A stretch of 64,000 nucleotides of DNA, taken from Kaistella antarctica. Lineage in GTDB: Bacteria; Bacteroidota; Bacteroidia; Flavobacteriales; Weeksellaceae. Of this stretch, positions 49,422 through 58,749 are shown piece by piece. The stretch lies in the NCBI RefSeq assembly GCF_900109615.1, contig NZ_FOIX01000001.1, forward strand, positions 620,001-684,000. Direction: 5' to 3'. A program made the position numbers and the translations under genes. Position 1 is the first letter of the stretch. Every line of letters starts with the position of its first letter. Under the pieces are notes generated by a model. It searched no databases. It saw nothing but the letters and a program-made list of their open reading frames with translations, and was not told the DNA's origin.

Positions 49422-51200
49422 TTACATTCTATTTACGGTTCCAATTCCCAAAAGTTCTAACCCTTTCTTAATTGTTTTGCCGGTAAGTTGCGACAATTCT
49501 AAACGGAAATTTTTCGCATTCTCATCATCCTGATTAAGGATCGGATTGTTCTGGTAAAAGGAGTTGTAGGATTTTACCACTTCATAAATATAGTTGGCCA
49601 CAATTGCCGGAGACAATGTTTCAGCTGCTCGGGAAACTACTTCTTTGAAATTGGAAAGATTCATCACCAATTCTTTTTCTGAGGCGTTGATTTCATAATC
49701 GGAAACGACCGCTTCTTTGTAGTCAGCTTTTGCTAATAAAGATTGAATTCGAGCATACGTGTATTGGATGAAAGGTCCAGTATTTCCAGCGAAATCGATA
49801 CTTTCTGCCGGATTAAATAGCATTTTTTTCTTGGGATCAACTTTCAGCATGAAGTATTTCAAAGCGCCTAAACCAACAGTTTCGTAAGATTTTTCTTTAT
49901 CTTCATCTGAAAGGTTTTCCAATTTGCCGAGTTCCTGAGCTTTCGCCTTGGCAGTCTCGTACATTTCCTGCATCAAATCATCTGCATCTACGACTGTTCC
50001 TTCACGAGACTTCATTTTACCAGCCGGAAGTTCAACCATTCCGTAAGAAAGATGGAATAAGTTTTCTGCCCATGTATATCCTAATTTTTTAAGTATTTTG
50101 AATAGCACATCAAAATGATAATCCTGTTCGTTCCCGACCGTATAGATTAATTTTTGAATGGAAGTTTCTTTGAAACGCTCTACGGCAGTTCCTAAATCTT
50201 GCGTCATGTAAACAGAAGTGCCATCACCACGCAATAATAATTTATGATCTAAGCCTTCTTCAGAAAGATCGCACCAAACCGAGCCATCTTCTTTTTGATA
50301 CAAAACACCTTTAATTAAGCCTTCCTGAATTAAATCTTTTCCTAAAAGATAAGTATTGCTTTCATACTGAACCTGATCGAAATCAACGCCCAGTCTTTGA
50401 TAGGTTTGAGCGAATCCGGCATAAACCCAAGAGTTCATTTCTGACCACAAATTTTTAACGGTTTCATCGCCCTTTTCCCAATCAAGCAGCATTTTTTGAG
50501 CTTCTAAAATAATCGGTGCCTGTTTTTTGGCGGTATCTTCATCTAGTCCTTGTTCAACTAAATCTGCGATTTCTTTTTTGTAGGCTTTATCGAAGGCTAC
50601 GTAATAATTTCCAACCAGTTTATCACCTTTCAATCCTGTCGATTCTGAAGTTTCATTTGTTCCTGATTTTTGCCAAGCAAGCATCGATTTGGAGATATGG
50701 ATTCCGCGATCATTAATGATTTGGGTTTTAATCACATCATAACCATCTTGTTTTAAAATCTGCGCAACGGAAAATCCCAAAAGGTTATTTCGGATATGGC
50801 CCAGATGCAAAGGTTTATTGGTGTTTGGCGACGAGTATTCTACCATGACAGTCTGGTTCTTACTTTCTACTTGATCGAAATTTTCCTTGATAGTGTTAAA
50901 ATTATCCAGAAAAAATTTATTTTTAATCTTTAAATTGAGAAATCCTTTAACGACATTAAAGCTCTCTACAAAATTTGACTGAGTAGAGAAAGCATCTCCC
51001 AATTCCATAGCTACTGCATCGGGGTTTTTTTTAACAATTTTTACCAAGGGAAAAGTGACAATCGTAAAATCTCCTTCATATTCGGTTTTATTTTGCTGTA
51101 CATCTAAGGTGATTTCATTGGTCTTATTAACATCGTTAATTTGAAAAACAGTGTGGATGATTTCGGCAAGTTTAGCTTGAATGATATCTTTAATATTCAT
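49422..51200 (-). CDS. argS: Arginine-tRNA ligase
   Basis: 592 residues, class I. An N-terminal additional domain (about 1-105) precedes the HIGH-like motif HLGH in SSPNTNKPLHLGHIRNN. The KMSKS-equivalent is GKMKSREGTVVDADDL. The C-terminal DALR anticodon domain carries VSRAAETLSPAIVANYIYE. It charges tRNA-Arg. Single gene with an exact -7 box; a palindromic repeat lies just downstream. Confidence 0.97.
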   Translation of the reverse strand: MNIKDIIQAKLAEIIHTVFQINDVNKTNEITLDVQQNKTEYEGDFTIVTFPLVKIVKKNPDAVAMELGDAFSTQSNFVESFNVVKGFLNLKIKNKFFLDNFNTIKENFDQVESKNQTVMVEYSSPNTNKPLHLGHIRNNLLGFSVAQILKQDGYDVIKTQIINDRGIHISKSMLAWQKSGTNETSESTGLKGDKLVGNYYVAFDKAYKKEIADLVEQGLDEDTAKKQAPIILEAQKMLLDWEKGDETVKNLWSEMNSWVYAGFAQTYQRLGVDFDQVQYESNTYLLGKDLIQEGLIKGVLYQKEDGSVWCDLSEEGLDHKLLLRGDGTSVYMTQDLGTAVERFKETSIQKLIYTVGNEQDYHFDVLFKILKKLGYTWAENLFHLSYGMVELPAGKMKSREGTVVDADDLMQEMYETAKAKAQELGKLENLSDEDKEKSYETVGLGALKYFMLKVDPKKKMLFNPAESIDFAGNTGPFIQYTYARIQSLLAKADYKEAVVSDYEINASEKELVMNLSNFKEVVSRAAETLSPAIVANYIYEVVKSYNSFYQNNPILNQDDENAKNFRLELSQLTGKTIKKGLELLGIGTVNRM

Positions 51201-51217
51201 GGTTTTATTTTGAGTGA

Positions 51218-51225
51218 CAAATATA
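51218..51225 (-). promoter_or_regulatory. -7 box for argS
   Basis: CAAATATA on the plus strand is TATATTTG on the minus strand, 18 bases before the start. Confidence 0.6.
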
Positions 51226-51229
51226 CGGA

Positions 51230-51258
51230 AATAAAAAAACCACTCCGAGGAGTGGTTT
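51230..51258 (-). terminator. Terminator of the susC-susD operon
   Basis: 10-bp stem AAACCACTCC / GGAGTGGTTT at 51237-51258, with the A run at 51233-51239 as T tail for leftward transcription. It lies just upstream of the argS promoter. Confidence 0.85.
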
Positions 51259-51280
51259 ATATAAATTCTTGAATAAAATA

Positions 51281-52939
51281 CTAGTTTTTATCCCAGAATA
51301 TCTTAGTGTAAAGGAAGTCACCACCAATAGCAGCAGAACCTGCTCCATAATTTGTTGGATTGGTCGTTTGCTCACTTACTGGATATTGTAATCTTACCGG
51401 CACCTTGTTGTTAGAAGCTGCTACAGCATTAGCTGCAGGTAATAATACTGGATAATCCAATCTTCTATAGAAGTTAAAACTTGTAGGTGATTGGTCATAC
51501 ATGGCGACCCAAGCTTGCTCTCCGATTGATTTTTTCCAATTGGCTGCATTATATGGTTGCGTTGCCAGATATGCAGTTGCGTCCGCAGCAGTTTTACCCC
51601 ATTGTACGAATGACGCGGTTACGGCAGTTGCGTAGTTGGCTGCAGGTGTGCCTCCAATTCCCCATCTTGCAGAAGCTTCAGCAAGATAAAACGCTACTTC
51701 GGTGTAATTCAAAAGAATTGCTGGAGTAGTCGTTGCATAAGCGAATGAACCAGGTCTACTGTTCGAATTGAAAGAAGAACTTGACCCGATTGTACCACCT
51801 TTGTAATAGAAGCCAAATCCTAAATCATTCTCTTCTACAATGTCTCCAGGTTTGTAACCACTCAAAGTAATGGTGTTACCAGAAATACTTGCAATGGTTC
51901 CGACCTTAGTATTCGGCATTACATAAACGTCATCTCCTACTTGAGGAGCAACTGCTGGTGGCGTGTCTGCTGGCGTAAAAGTTACTGTACTACCCGTAAC
52001 ATTAGTCACTGCACCTGCTAAATAATGAACATTCTTTTGAAAATAAACGTCTCTACGTGCATCATTATTTGCGTTCATATAATCTACCAGAGTTTTACCT
52101 GACACATAATCATTACGGTTAGCCGCAACTAAGTTAGCATACAACTGACTGTAATTTGGTGAAGCAAAGTAGGCGAGCAAACCATCATCTCCTTTCGAAG
52201 TGAAAACTCCTCTGGTGATTGCAGTTTGTGCCGTAGCCTGTGCTAAAGCAGGATCTGAATCAGCGATGTTAATCCCAAGTTTTAACAACATTGAATTACC
52301 AAACTTTTCCCATTTTGCAACATTTCCGCCATAGATTTTATCTCCTGTTCCGAAGCTTTTTCCAGTAGCATCTAGTGCTGCCACAGCTACTTTAGTTCTA
52401 GCAATTAAGCTCGCATAGATGTCTTTTCCAGAATCATATTTCGGAAGTGGATTTAGATCAATATCCGTTGCTTCAGTATAAGGGATATCACCGTAAAGAT
52501 CAACAAGAAGCTGGAATGCGTAGACTTGCTGTAATTCGATAACTGCCAATTGATTTTTCTTGGTTTGTTCCCAAGTAGAAGCTTCATTCGCTGTTGGCGT
52601 ATAGGCTAATACCAATTTTCTTGCTTGATCAAGATTCTTGATTACTCTTACGTAAAGATAATTCCAAGTTTGATTTGATACATTTCTGGTCGAGAAATCA
52701 TATCTACTTTCATCCAAGTAGGTGGTTTCTTGCCAGTATTGCGTTGTGAGACGTAGGTTATTAACGTTAACGTTAGGCGTACTCACAAAATCTGCTAATT
52801 GTTTTTGAGCATAAGTCAATACGGATGCAGGAACAGTTGTATAGTAGCTGTTGGGATCAGTATTGATTTCTGACATTGATTCCCGGCCGCATGATTGCAG
52901 CAAAGAGACCAATAAGATTGATGCTAATATTTTTTTCAT
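51281..52939 (-). CDS. SusD/RagB-like outer-membrane lipoprotein (SusD-like_2 type)
   Basis: 552 residues. Lipobox ends LLQSC at residue 17. Helical TPR-type pairs (for example QQVYAFQLLVDLYGDIPY, the family hallmark) fill most of the protein. Residues about 307-372 form an unusual beta-rich insertion (VTGSTVTFTP, DDVYVMPN, SISGNTITLSG). It works as the lid of the SusC transporter and captures oligomeric nutrients. The ligand is unknown: no hydrolase, regulator or anti-sigma gene is adjacent. It follows the SusC-like gene by 10 bases. Confidence 0.93.
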   Translation of the reverse strand: MKKILASILLVSLLQSCGRESMSEINTDPNSYYTTVPASVLTYAQKQLADFVSTPNVNVNNLRLTTQYWQETTYLDESRYDFSTRNVSNQTWNYLYVRVIKNLDQARKLVLAYTPTANEASTWEQTKKNQLAVIELQQVYAFQLLVDLYGDIPYTEATDIDLNPLPKYDSGKDIYASLIARTKVAVAALDATGKSFGTGDKIYGGNVAKWEKFGNSMLLKLGINIADSDPALAQATAQTAITRGVFTSKGDDGLLAYFASPNYSQLYANLVAANRNDYVSGKTLVDYMNANNDARRDVYFQKNVHYLAGAVTNVTGSTVTFTPADTPPAVAPQVGDDVYVMPNTKVGTIASISGNTITLSGYKPGDIVEENDLGFGFYYKGGTIGSSSSFNSNSRPGSFAYATTTPAILLNYTEVAFYLAEASARWGIGGTPAANYATAVTASFVQWGKTAADATAYLATQPYNAANWKKSIGEQAWVAMYDQSPTSFNFYRRLDYPVLLPAANAVAASNNKVPVRLQYPVSEQTTNPTNYGAGSAAIGGDFLYTKIFWDKN

Positions 52940-52949
52940 TTCTATTTTA

Positions 52950-55900
52950 TTAAAAGTTTAATCTTATGTTTAAAGAAACCGTTCTCGTCGTAGGAAGTAC
53001 ACTTGTTTGGTATCCTTGAACGTTCCCAGCACTTAACCCAGATTCTGGATCTGCATAAGGAACATGTTTTTTAATAATCCAAAGATTATTTCCTATCAAA
53101 CTAAATGAAGCACCTTGTACAAATGTTGATTGTAAAAATTTCTTCGGCAAAGCATAAGTTAATGCTACCTCTCTTAATTTTACATAAGATGCATCATATA
53201 CGAATTGTGCAGCCGGATATGCTGAATATCCAAAAGCATTTTGACTTTCAGCATCAATTCTAGTTGCGTTCGGCGTATAAACTGGACTTCCTGGTGTTCC
53301 AGTATTTACAACTCCTGGTAAAATAATACCTCCACCATTTGCTAGAGAATTTCTTACAGGATTTCCTAAATCATTGGTAAACACTGTTTCAGGATATAAA
53401 CCTGTTGACATTCCGTAGTATTGATCTAGAGAGAATAATTCACCTCCTTCTCTAACATCTACTTGGAATGATAAACTTAAGTCTTTATAAGAAACTCTGT
53501 TAGTAATACTTCCAAACCAATCTGCCTGCATATTACCAATAACTGAATTTGTATTGGTGCTTAAATATTTCCCTTTAGATGCTCCAGCGCTAGAAATAAC
53601 TTTGTTTCCATTGTCATCATACACAAAGTTGGATCCTTTGATGGTTCCATAAGCATCATTTAGTGAAGCGTTAATAGTAACACCTCCTTGGAATGATCCT
53701 AAAGTGATATTTTCAACACCAGACGCTAGTTCAGTAACTTTCGATTTTGGATTAGACCAGTTAACATCAAGACCCCAAGTGAAGTCTGTTGTTTTAATTG
53801 GAACTAAATTCAAAGCGACCTCGAAACCGTCAGACCTCATGTTTCCAACGTTCTGGAATTTAGCAGCATTTCCTGAGGCTAAAGTAACTGGTAAGGCAAG
53901 AATTTGATCAGACGTATCATTTCTAAACCATCCGAAATCTAATCCGATACGATTTTTGAAAAATTGTAAGTTAATACCTGCTTCTAATGACTTAGTTTTC
54001 TCAGGTTTTAAATTAGGGTTTTTTGCTGTCGTATTATAGAAATAAGTTGGTGTACCGAAAGTGGTGGTTACCCCGTAAGTATTTTGCAACTGATTTGGGT
54101 CGGTGTCATTACCAACAACCGCATAAGAAGCTCTAATTTTACCAAAATTCAATGCTGAATCTTTTAAGAATGACCAGTTAGAAATTACGGTACTCATCGA
54201 TACAGATGGATACCAGTAGGTATTGTTATCTGAAGGTAACGCACTAGAAACGTCTCTTCTGATCGATCCTTCAAGGAAATAGGTGTCGAAGAAACCTAAT
54301 GTCGCTTGTCCGAAAAGACCAAAAATTCTTTTTTCATTATCGGTAATAAGTGGAGCATTTGGAGTAGCCGCACTGTTAGAAACTGCATAAACACCAGGAA
54401 TATACAAACCTCCTTGCGTCCCTTGTGCATTAGAATAGAATCTCTGAATGTTGACGTTACTTCCTAATAATGCAGTAAACTTGATGTCATCAGTGAAACT
54501 GTCTTTATAGGTTCCAATAAAATCGTAGTTTTCTTCATTTCTTCTTTGGTTAACAACAGCGTAGCCAGATGGCTGATTTCCTGTAGCAGGTCCTAAAGAC
54601 ATCGTGTCTGGTAATGATCCTACTGCTCTTTTTTCGTCAATGGTGTAGTTAAATCCATCATGAGATACTCTACCTAATAAATTTATTTTGCTAGTAACAT
54701 CATAATTTAAACTGAAATTTCCAGCAAATCGATCTCTAGCGTCAGAGATGTAATTCTCGTAGGCACGGAAATAAGCATTGTCCCAATATAGTGGAGCGGT
54801 ATCATCTGGTGACTTGATGTTCCATGAGTTATTTTTCCCGTTTAAGAAATATAAATCTCTTTGATCTCTCATGTCAACGTTAGTTGCCCACCACTGACGG
54901 AAATTACCCATCATACCGTGGTAACCAGTTGGGTTTTTACCTACTGTTTCCTGAGTAACAAAAGTACCATATAAACTGGCTGTCAATTTATCAGTAATTT
55001 TATAAGATGCGTTTCCTGTAAAACTATTCTTATCTAATCTTGTATTTGGTAAAACATCATTCCCTTGTACATTTTGGTAAGACAAACGGAAAGAAGAGAC
55101 GTCATTACCTTTTGAAACCGAAACTGAATTGTTGTAGCTAAATGCTTTCTGGAACAAATAAGATGGATCTTTTTCAGCTACTTTCCAAGCACTTGGTTTT
55201 CCGAAGCTACTTGCGCCAGGTACAAATGAGGTGTATTGCCATACCAATAAGTTCGGATCATAAGCTGCTCCATAAGAAGCATCCTCATACATTGGAGCTA
55301 ATGGTTGCCCATTATAAACTTCAAAGAAAGAGTCTTCCGTTGGTCCATACAAAGGACCATATCCTTGACCGTACTTTTGTTGGTAAGTAGGAAAGGTCTC
55401 TTTGTTGATTTCAGAAACGGAAATTGAAGTAGAGAAATCGATATCTAATTTATTAGAAGACCGACCTTTTTTGGTGGTGATGATAATCGCACCATTCGCA
55501 GCTCGTGAGCCGTAAAGTGCAGTTGCAGCAGCACCTTTCAAAACATTCACTTCTGCAATGTCTTCTGGATTAATATCCGAGATGGTGTTTCCCGTATCAA
55601 CATTAAGTCCAGAGGAAGTAATGGAGTTACCTGAATTCAGCATCGGTGCGCCATCAACAACGAATAGAACCTGGTTGCTTCCTGACATTGACCGGTAACC
55701 TCTTAAGGTAACGTCAACCGAACCACCAATGTTACCACTGTTTTTGATGTTAAGACCAGCTACCTTACCAGAAAGGTTACTGGTGAAATTCGCGGAAGGT
55801 GATTTTGTAATGTCATCCGCGTCAATACTCTGAGTTGCATAACCCAAAGATTTTTTCTCTCTTTTAATACCTAAAGCTGTCACGACGACGCCTTCGATAT

Positions 55901-55994
55901 CTGTCGTTTTAATAGTGTCTCTTTTCTGTGCATTTACTAAAGCAAATGACGCAGTCAAAACTACAGCTAAAACGCTTGTTGTTAGTTTCTTCAT
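52950..55994 (-). CDS. SusC/RagA-like TonB-dependent outer-membrane transporter
   Basis: 1014 residues. The signal peptide ends VNAQ (about residue 22). The TonB box/plug boundary (IEGVVVTALGIKREKKSLGYA) comes within about 20 residues of it, so the carboxypeptidase-like N-terminal domain common in SusC proteins is absent. The plug has NVLKGAAATALYGSRAANGAIIITTKKG. The rest is a 22-strand-type barrel ending RTVSLNIRLNF. It imports a nutrient with the SusD-like partner. Near-match -7 only; no clear promoter seen. Confidence 0.95.
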   Translation of the reverse strand: MKKLTTSVLAVVLTASFALVNAQKRDTIKTTDIEGVVVTALGIKREKKSLGYATQSIDADDITKSPSANFTSNLSGKVAGLNIKNSGNIGGSVDVTLRGYRSMSGSNQVLFVVDGAPMLNSGNSITSSGLNVDTGNTISDINPEDIAEVNVLKGAAATALYGSRAANGAIIITTKKGRSSNKLDIDFSTSISVSEINKETFPTYQQKYGQGYGPLYGPTEDSFFEVYNGQPLAPMYEDASYGAAYDPNLLVWQYTSFVPGASSFGKPSAWKVAEKDPSYLFQKAFSYNNSVSVSKGNDVSSFRLSYQNVQGNDVLPNTRLDKNSFTGNASYKITDKLTASLYGTFVTQETVGKNPTGYHGMMGNFRQWWATNVDMRDQRDLYFLNGKNNSWNIKSPDDTAPLYWDNAYFRAYENYISDARDRFAGNFSLNYDVTSKINLLGRVSHDGFNYTIDEKRAVGSLPDTMSLGPATGNQPSGYAVVNQRRNEENYDFIGTYKDSFTDDIKFTALLGSNVNIQRFYSNAQGTQGGLYIPGVYAVSNSAATPNAPLITDNEKRIFGLFGQATLGFFDTYFLEGSIRRDVSSALPSDNNTYWYPSVSMSTVISNWSFLKDSALNFGKIRASYAVVGNDTDPNQLQNTYGVTTTFGTPTYFYNTTAKNPNLKPEKTKSLEAGINLQFFKNRIGLDFGWFRNDTSDQILALPVTLASGNAAKFQNVGNMRSDGFEVALNLVPIKTTDFTWGLDVNWSNPKSKVTELASGVENITLGSFQGGVTINASLNDAYGTIKGSNFVYDDNGNKVISSAGASKGKYLSTNTNSVIGNMQADWFGSITNRVSYKDLSLSFQVDVREGGELFSLDQYYGMSTGLYPETVFTNDLGNPVRNSLANGGGIILPGVVNTGTPGSPVYTPNATRIDAESQNAFGYSAYPAAQFVYDASYVKLREVALTYALPKKFLQSTFVQGASFSLIGNNLWIIKKHVPYADPESGLSAGNVQGYQTSVLPTTRTVSLNIRLNF

Positions 55995-56106
55995 ATCAAA
56001 TTAAATTTTTTCATTACAACAAAAGTGCAAACTTTTTACAAAACAACCAAACAATTAGTTAAAAAATTCTTAAAAATTTTGTAAATTTAACATTTCAATG
56101 CTATTA

Positions 56107-56712
56107 ATGGAATTAGTCAAATCGTTCTCCGGGGATTTTATAGAAGCTGGTTGTGATGAGGTCGGTAGAGGATGTTTATCTGGACCCGTCGTAGCTGCGG
56201 CAGTTATTCTTGATAAAAGCTTTAACCAAAATTTGGTTAATGATTCTAAAAAATTAACATTTAGGAAAAGAATGAATCTAGATGCTTATATTAGAGAAAA
56301 TGTACTTGATTTTGCTATTGCTGAACTCCCACCTGCACATATTGATGAACACAACATCTTAAATGCGAGTCTTCATGCAATGCATGCTGCCATAGATCAA
56401 CTTAAAATTCGCCCAGAACTTCTTTTAATCGACGGAAATCGGTTTCATTCTTATCATTCAGTTCCACACGAATGTATTATCAAAGGCGATGCAAAGATTC
56501 TCTCTATCGCATGTGCCTCGATTTTAGCTAAGAATTATCGGGATAAATTGATGATTGAGCTGCATGAAGAATTCCCAGAATACGGCTGGAATAAAAACAT
56601 GGGCTATGCCACAAAACAACATCGGGAAGCGTTAATTAAATATGGTCCAACCATCCACCATCGGCAGTCATTTCGACTTGATTACAGCGAGATAATAATA
56701 ACTGAGAAGTAG
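56107..56712 (+). CDS. rnhB: Ribonuclease HII
   Basis: 201 residues from the ATG at 56107, which gives the family-typical MELVKSF; an ATG at 56098 adds three residues and cannot be excluded. The acidic motif DEVGRG, followed by LSGPVVAAAVIL, the DSKKL block, LLIDGN and the late KGDAKILSIACASILAK are all conserved. It removes RNA, including single ribonucleotides, from DNA hybrids. Convergent with yidC, sharing a terminator. Confidence 0.95.
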   Translation: MELVKSFSGDFIEAGCDEVGRGCLSGPVVAAAVILDKSFNQNLVNDSKKLTFRKRMNLDAYIRENVLDFAIAELPPAHIDEHNILNASLHAMHAAIDQLKIRPELLLIDGNRFHSYHSVPHECIIKGDAKILSIACASILAKNYRDKLMIELHEEFPEYGWNKNMGYATKQHREALIKYGPTIHHRQSFRLDYSEIIITEK

Positions 56713-56720
56713 GTTCAATA

Positions 56721-56752
56721 AAAAAGCAGAAGATTATTTCTTCTGCTTTTTT
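56721..56752. terminator. Bidirectional terminator between rnhB and yidC
   Basis: Stem GCAGAAGA / TCTTCTGC with A and T runs on either side (56721-56725 and 56747-56752) and a 5-base loop. Suitable for both convergent genes. Confidence 0.9.
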
Positions 56753-56771
56753 ATACTTTTCGATAGGATAT

Positions 56772-58586
56772 TTATTTTTTCTTTCCTCCTTGCTTCTGTT
56801 GCTCTTTTTGTTGCTCTTGAGCTTTTTCCATCATTTCTCGCATTCTTTTCTGGAATTTGCCTTCAGGTTTTGGTCCTTTGGTTTTATTGACTTGAATTTG
56901 AGCATGAATTTTCTTCTCATCCAAAATCCAATATTTAATGACCAAAATAATTAAAATGTTAATCGCATTCGAAACAAAATAATACCAAGATAAACCTGAC
57001 GCAGACGTGTTTAAGAAGAACAAGAACGTAATCGGGAAAATGTACATGATCACTTTCATATTCGGCATTCCTTCTTGCGTAGGTTGCTGAATATTTCCAG
57101 CTGTCATCACGGTATAAATTAAAATTACTACGGTACACGCAATTGCGAAAATACTTAAATGATCTCCTAATAATGGAATGCTAAAAGGTAATTTAATGAC
57201 ATCATCGTACGCCGTTAAGTCTTTTGCAAACCAAAAACTCTTACCACGAAGATCAATCATATTCGGGAAGAAGCGGAATAACGCGTAGAAAATCGGCACT
57301 TGTATTAATCCCGGTAAACAACCTGCCATCTGATTCACACCCGCCTTTCGATAAACAGCCATTGTTTCCTGCTGTTTTTTCATGGCGTCGGCACCTTTGT
57401 ATTTGGCGTTGACCTCATCAATTTCTGGGCGTATTACCCGCATCATCGCACTCAGTTTATGTTGTTTAAACATGACTGGCGATAAAATAATTTTTACGAT
57501 AATCGTCATTAAGAAAATCACCCAACCTGCCGCAAGTCCCCAACCTGAAATCAAATTATACATTGGGATAAAGAACCATCTGTTTAAGGTTCCAATAAAT
57601 GACCAACCCAAAGGAAGCAATTCATCGAAATTTTTATCGTAGGATTTTAATAACGGTAGATCCAAAGGCATAAAATACCATTTGAAATTCTGATTAAGTT
57701 CACCTCCGGCCAAATCAACCTGACCATTGAAATTGAATTTTTTAACAAATTCACCTTCGTCGATTGTATCTTGTGAACCACGGGAATTTTTGAAACCATT
57801 TTGCGGTTCAATCACCATGGAGAAAAATTGCTGCTTGATTGCCAACCAGTTCAGGGTTTCTTTTGGCTCTTCCATTTCTGTTCGGCCATCATAATCGAAA
57901 CTGCTGTAATTGTCAAAGGTATAGTTGAATTCGGTATGAGTTTGTTCTTGCGAACGACCTTTCTCCATTTGTCTGGCACTGAAATCCCAAACAAAATCTG
58001 CTTTGGAGTCAGTAACTAATTGACCTAAACCCTGAGTTTTAACATTAAAGTCAACCGTGTATTTATCTAATAAAGTATAGATGAACTGAATGACTGCACC
58101 ATTTACGGTCGCTTGCATCGTCACCGAATTGCCATTTTGAGTTGGTGCAAAAACCAAATCTTTGGTATTAAAAGTTTTTCCCGTTTTGTCTTTAAACTGA
58201 AACCCGTAAGATGAATTGTTTTTATCAAAGAGTAATAGTTTCTTATCATTGACATCGGTTTTCTTATTGTACGCTTTGTAATCATTTAATTCAACCGTAG
58301 AAAGTTGACCACCTAGAGTGGAGATCGCCAAAGTCAATTCTTTATTCTTTAAAGCAATTTGCTGAATCGAGGTTGCCTGTACACTATCATTAAGATTGAT
58401 TGCTGCGGCAGGTTTTGTCGCAGGATTTGGAACCGTTTGTGTAATTGGAGTTGGGTTCTGCGCTTCTCTTAATTGCTGTTCGGTTTGCTGTTTATTTTGA
58501 AAATAAAACATTGCACCCATTACAAGTACGGAAAACAGTACAAAAATGATCAATTGATTTTTATCTAAACCGTTATTTTGCTGCAT
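56772..58586 (-). CDS. yidC: Membrane protein insertase YidC
   Basis: 604 residues. An N-terminal membrane helix (about 10-27) is followed by a large periplasmic beta domain (60-340) and the conserved five-helix insertase core (345-560), with RVIRPEIDEVNAKYKG and AGCLPGLIQVPIFYALFRFFP. A Lys/Gln-rich tail ends the protein. It inserts proteins into the inner membrane alone or with Sec. Directly downstream of pyrG but with its own -7 box and a hairpin between. Confidence 0.96.
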   Translation of the reverse strand: MQQNNGLDKNQLIIFVLFSVLVMGAMFYFQNKQQTEQQLREAQNPTPITQTVPNPATKPAAAINLNDSVQATSIQQIALKNKELTLAISTLGGQLSTVELNDYKAYNKKTDVNDKKLLLFDKNNSSYGFQFKDKTGKTFNTKDLVFAPTQNGNSVTMQATVNGAVIQFIYTLLDKYTVDFNVKTQGLGQLVTDSKADFVWDFSARQMEKGRSQEQTHTEFNYTFDNYSSFDYDGRTEMEEPKETLNWLAIKQQFFSMVIEPQNGFKNSRGSQDTIDEGEFVKKFNFNGQVDLAGGELNQNFKWYFMPLDLPLLKSYDKNFDELLPLGWSFIGTLNRWFFIPMYNLISGWGLAAGWVIFLMTIIVKIILSPVMFKQHKLSAMMRVIRPEIDEVNAKYKGADAMKKQQETMAVYRKAGVNQMAGCLPGLIQVPIFYALFRFFPNMIDLRGKSFWFAKDLTAYDDVIKLPFSIPLLGDHLSIFAIACTVVILIYTVMTAGNIQQPTQEGMPNMKVIMYIFPITFLFFLNTSASGLSWYYFVSNAINILIILVIKYWILDEKKIHAQIQVNKTKGPKPEGKFQKRMREMMEKAQEQQKEQQKQGGKKK

Positions 58587-58655
58587 TTTAATTTATTTGA
58601 ATTTAAAATTGAAGGTTAGAAATTTTGCATTCTTTTACCTTTTAATTTTGGGTGA

Positions 58656-58663
58656 CAAAAATA
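58656..58663 (-). promoter_or_regulatory. -7 box for yidC
   Basis: CAAAAATA on the plus strand is TATTTTTG on the minus strand. It lies 70 bases before the ATG, implying a leader of about 60 bases. Confidence 0.5.
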
Positions 58664-58710
58664 CTGAAATTTTCTGCAATGAAGAATTTTTTAGGAGGTC
58701 ATTTAAAACA

Positions 58711-58745
58711 AAAGAGATAAAAAACACATTGTCTTTTATCTCTTT
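58711..58745 (-). terminator. Probable terminator of pyrG
   Basis: 12-bp A/T-rich stem AAAGAGATAAAA / TTTTATCTCTTT with an 11-base loop, immediately after the pyrG stop. The T tail is weak (GTTTT on the minus strand), so partial read-through into yidC is possible. Confidence 0.6.
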
Positions 58746-58749
58746 CTTT

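Noticed and set aside
49262..49471. 69-residue plus-strand frame between menE and argS
   Set aside because: It runs through repeat copy D and the palindrome and into the end of argS on the other strand; GTG start, no homologous pattern.
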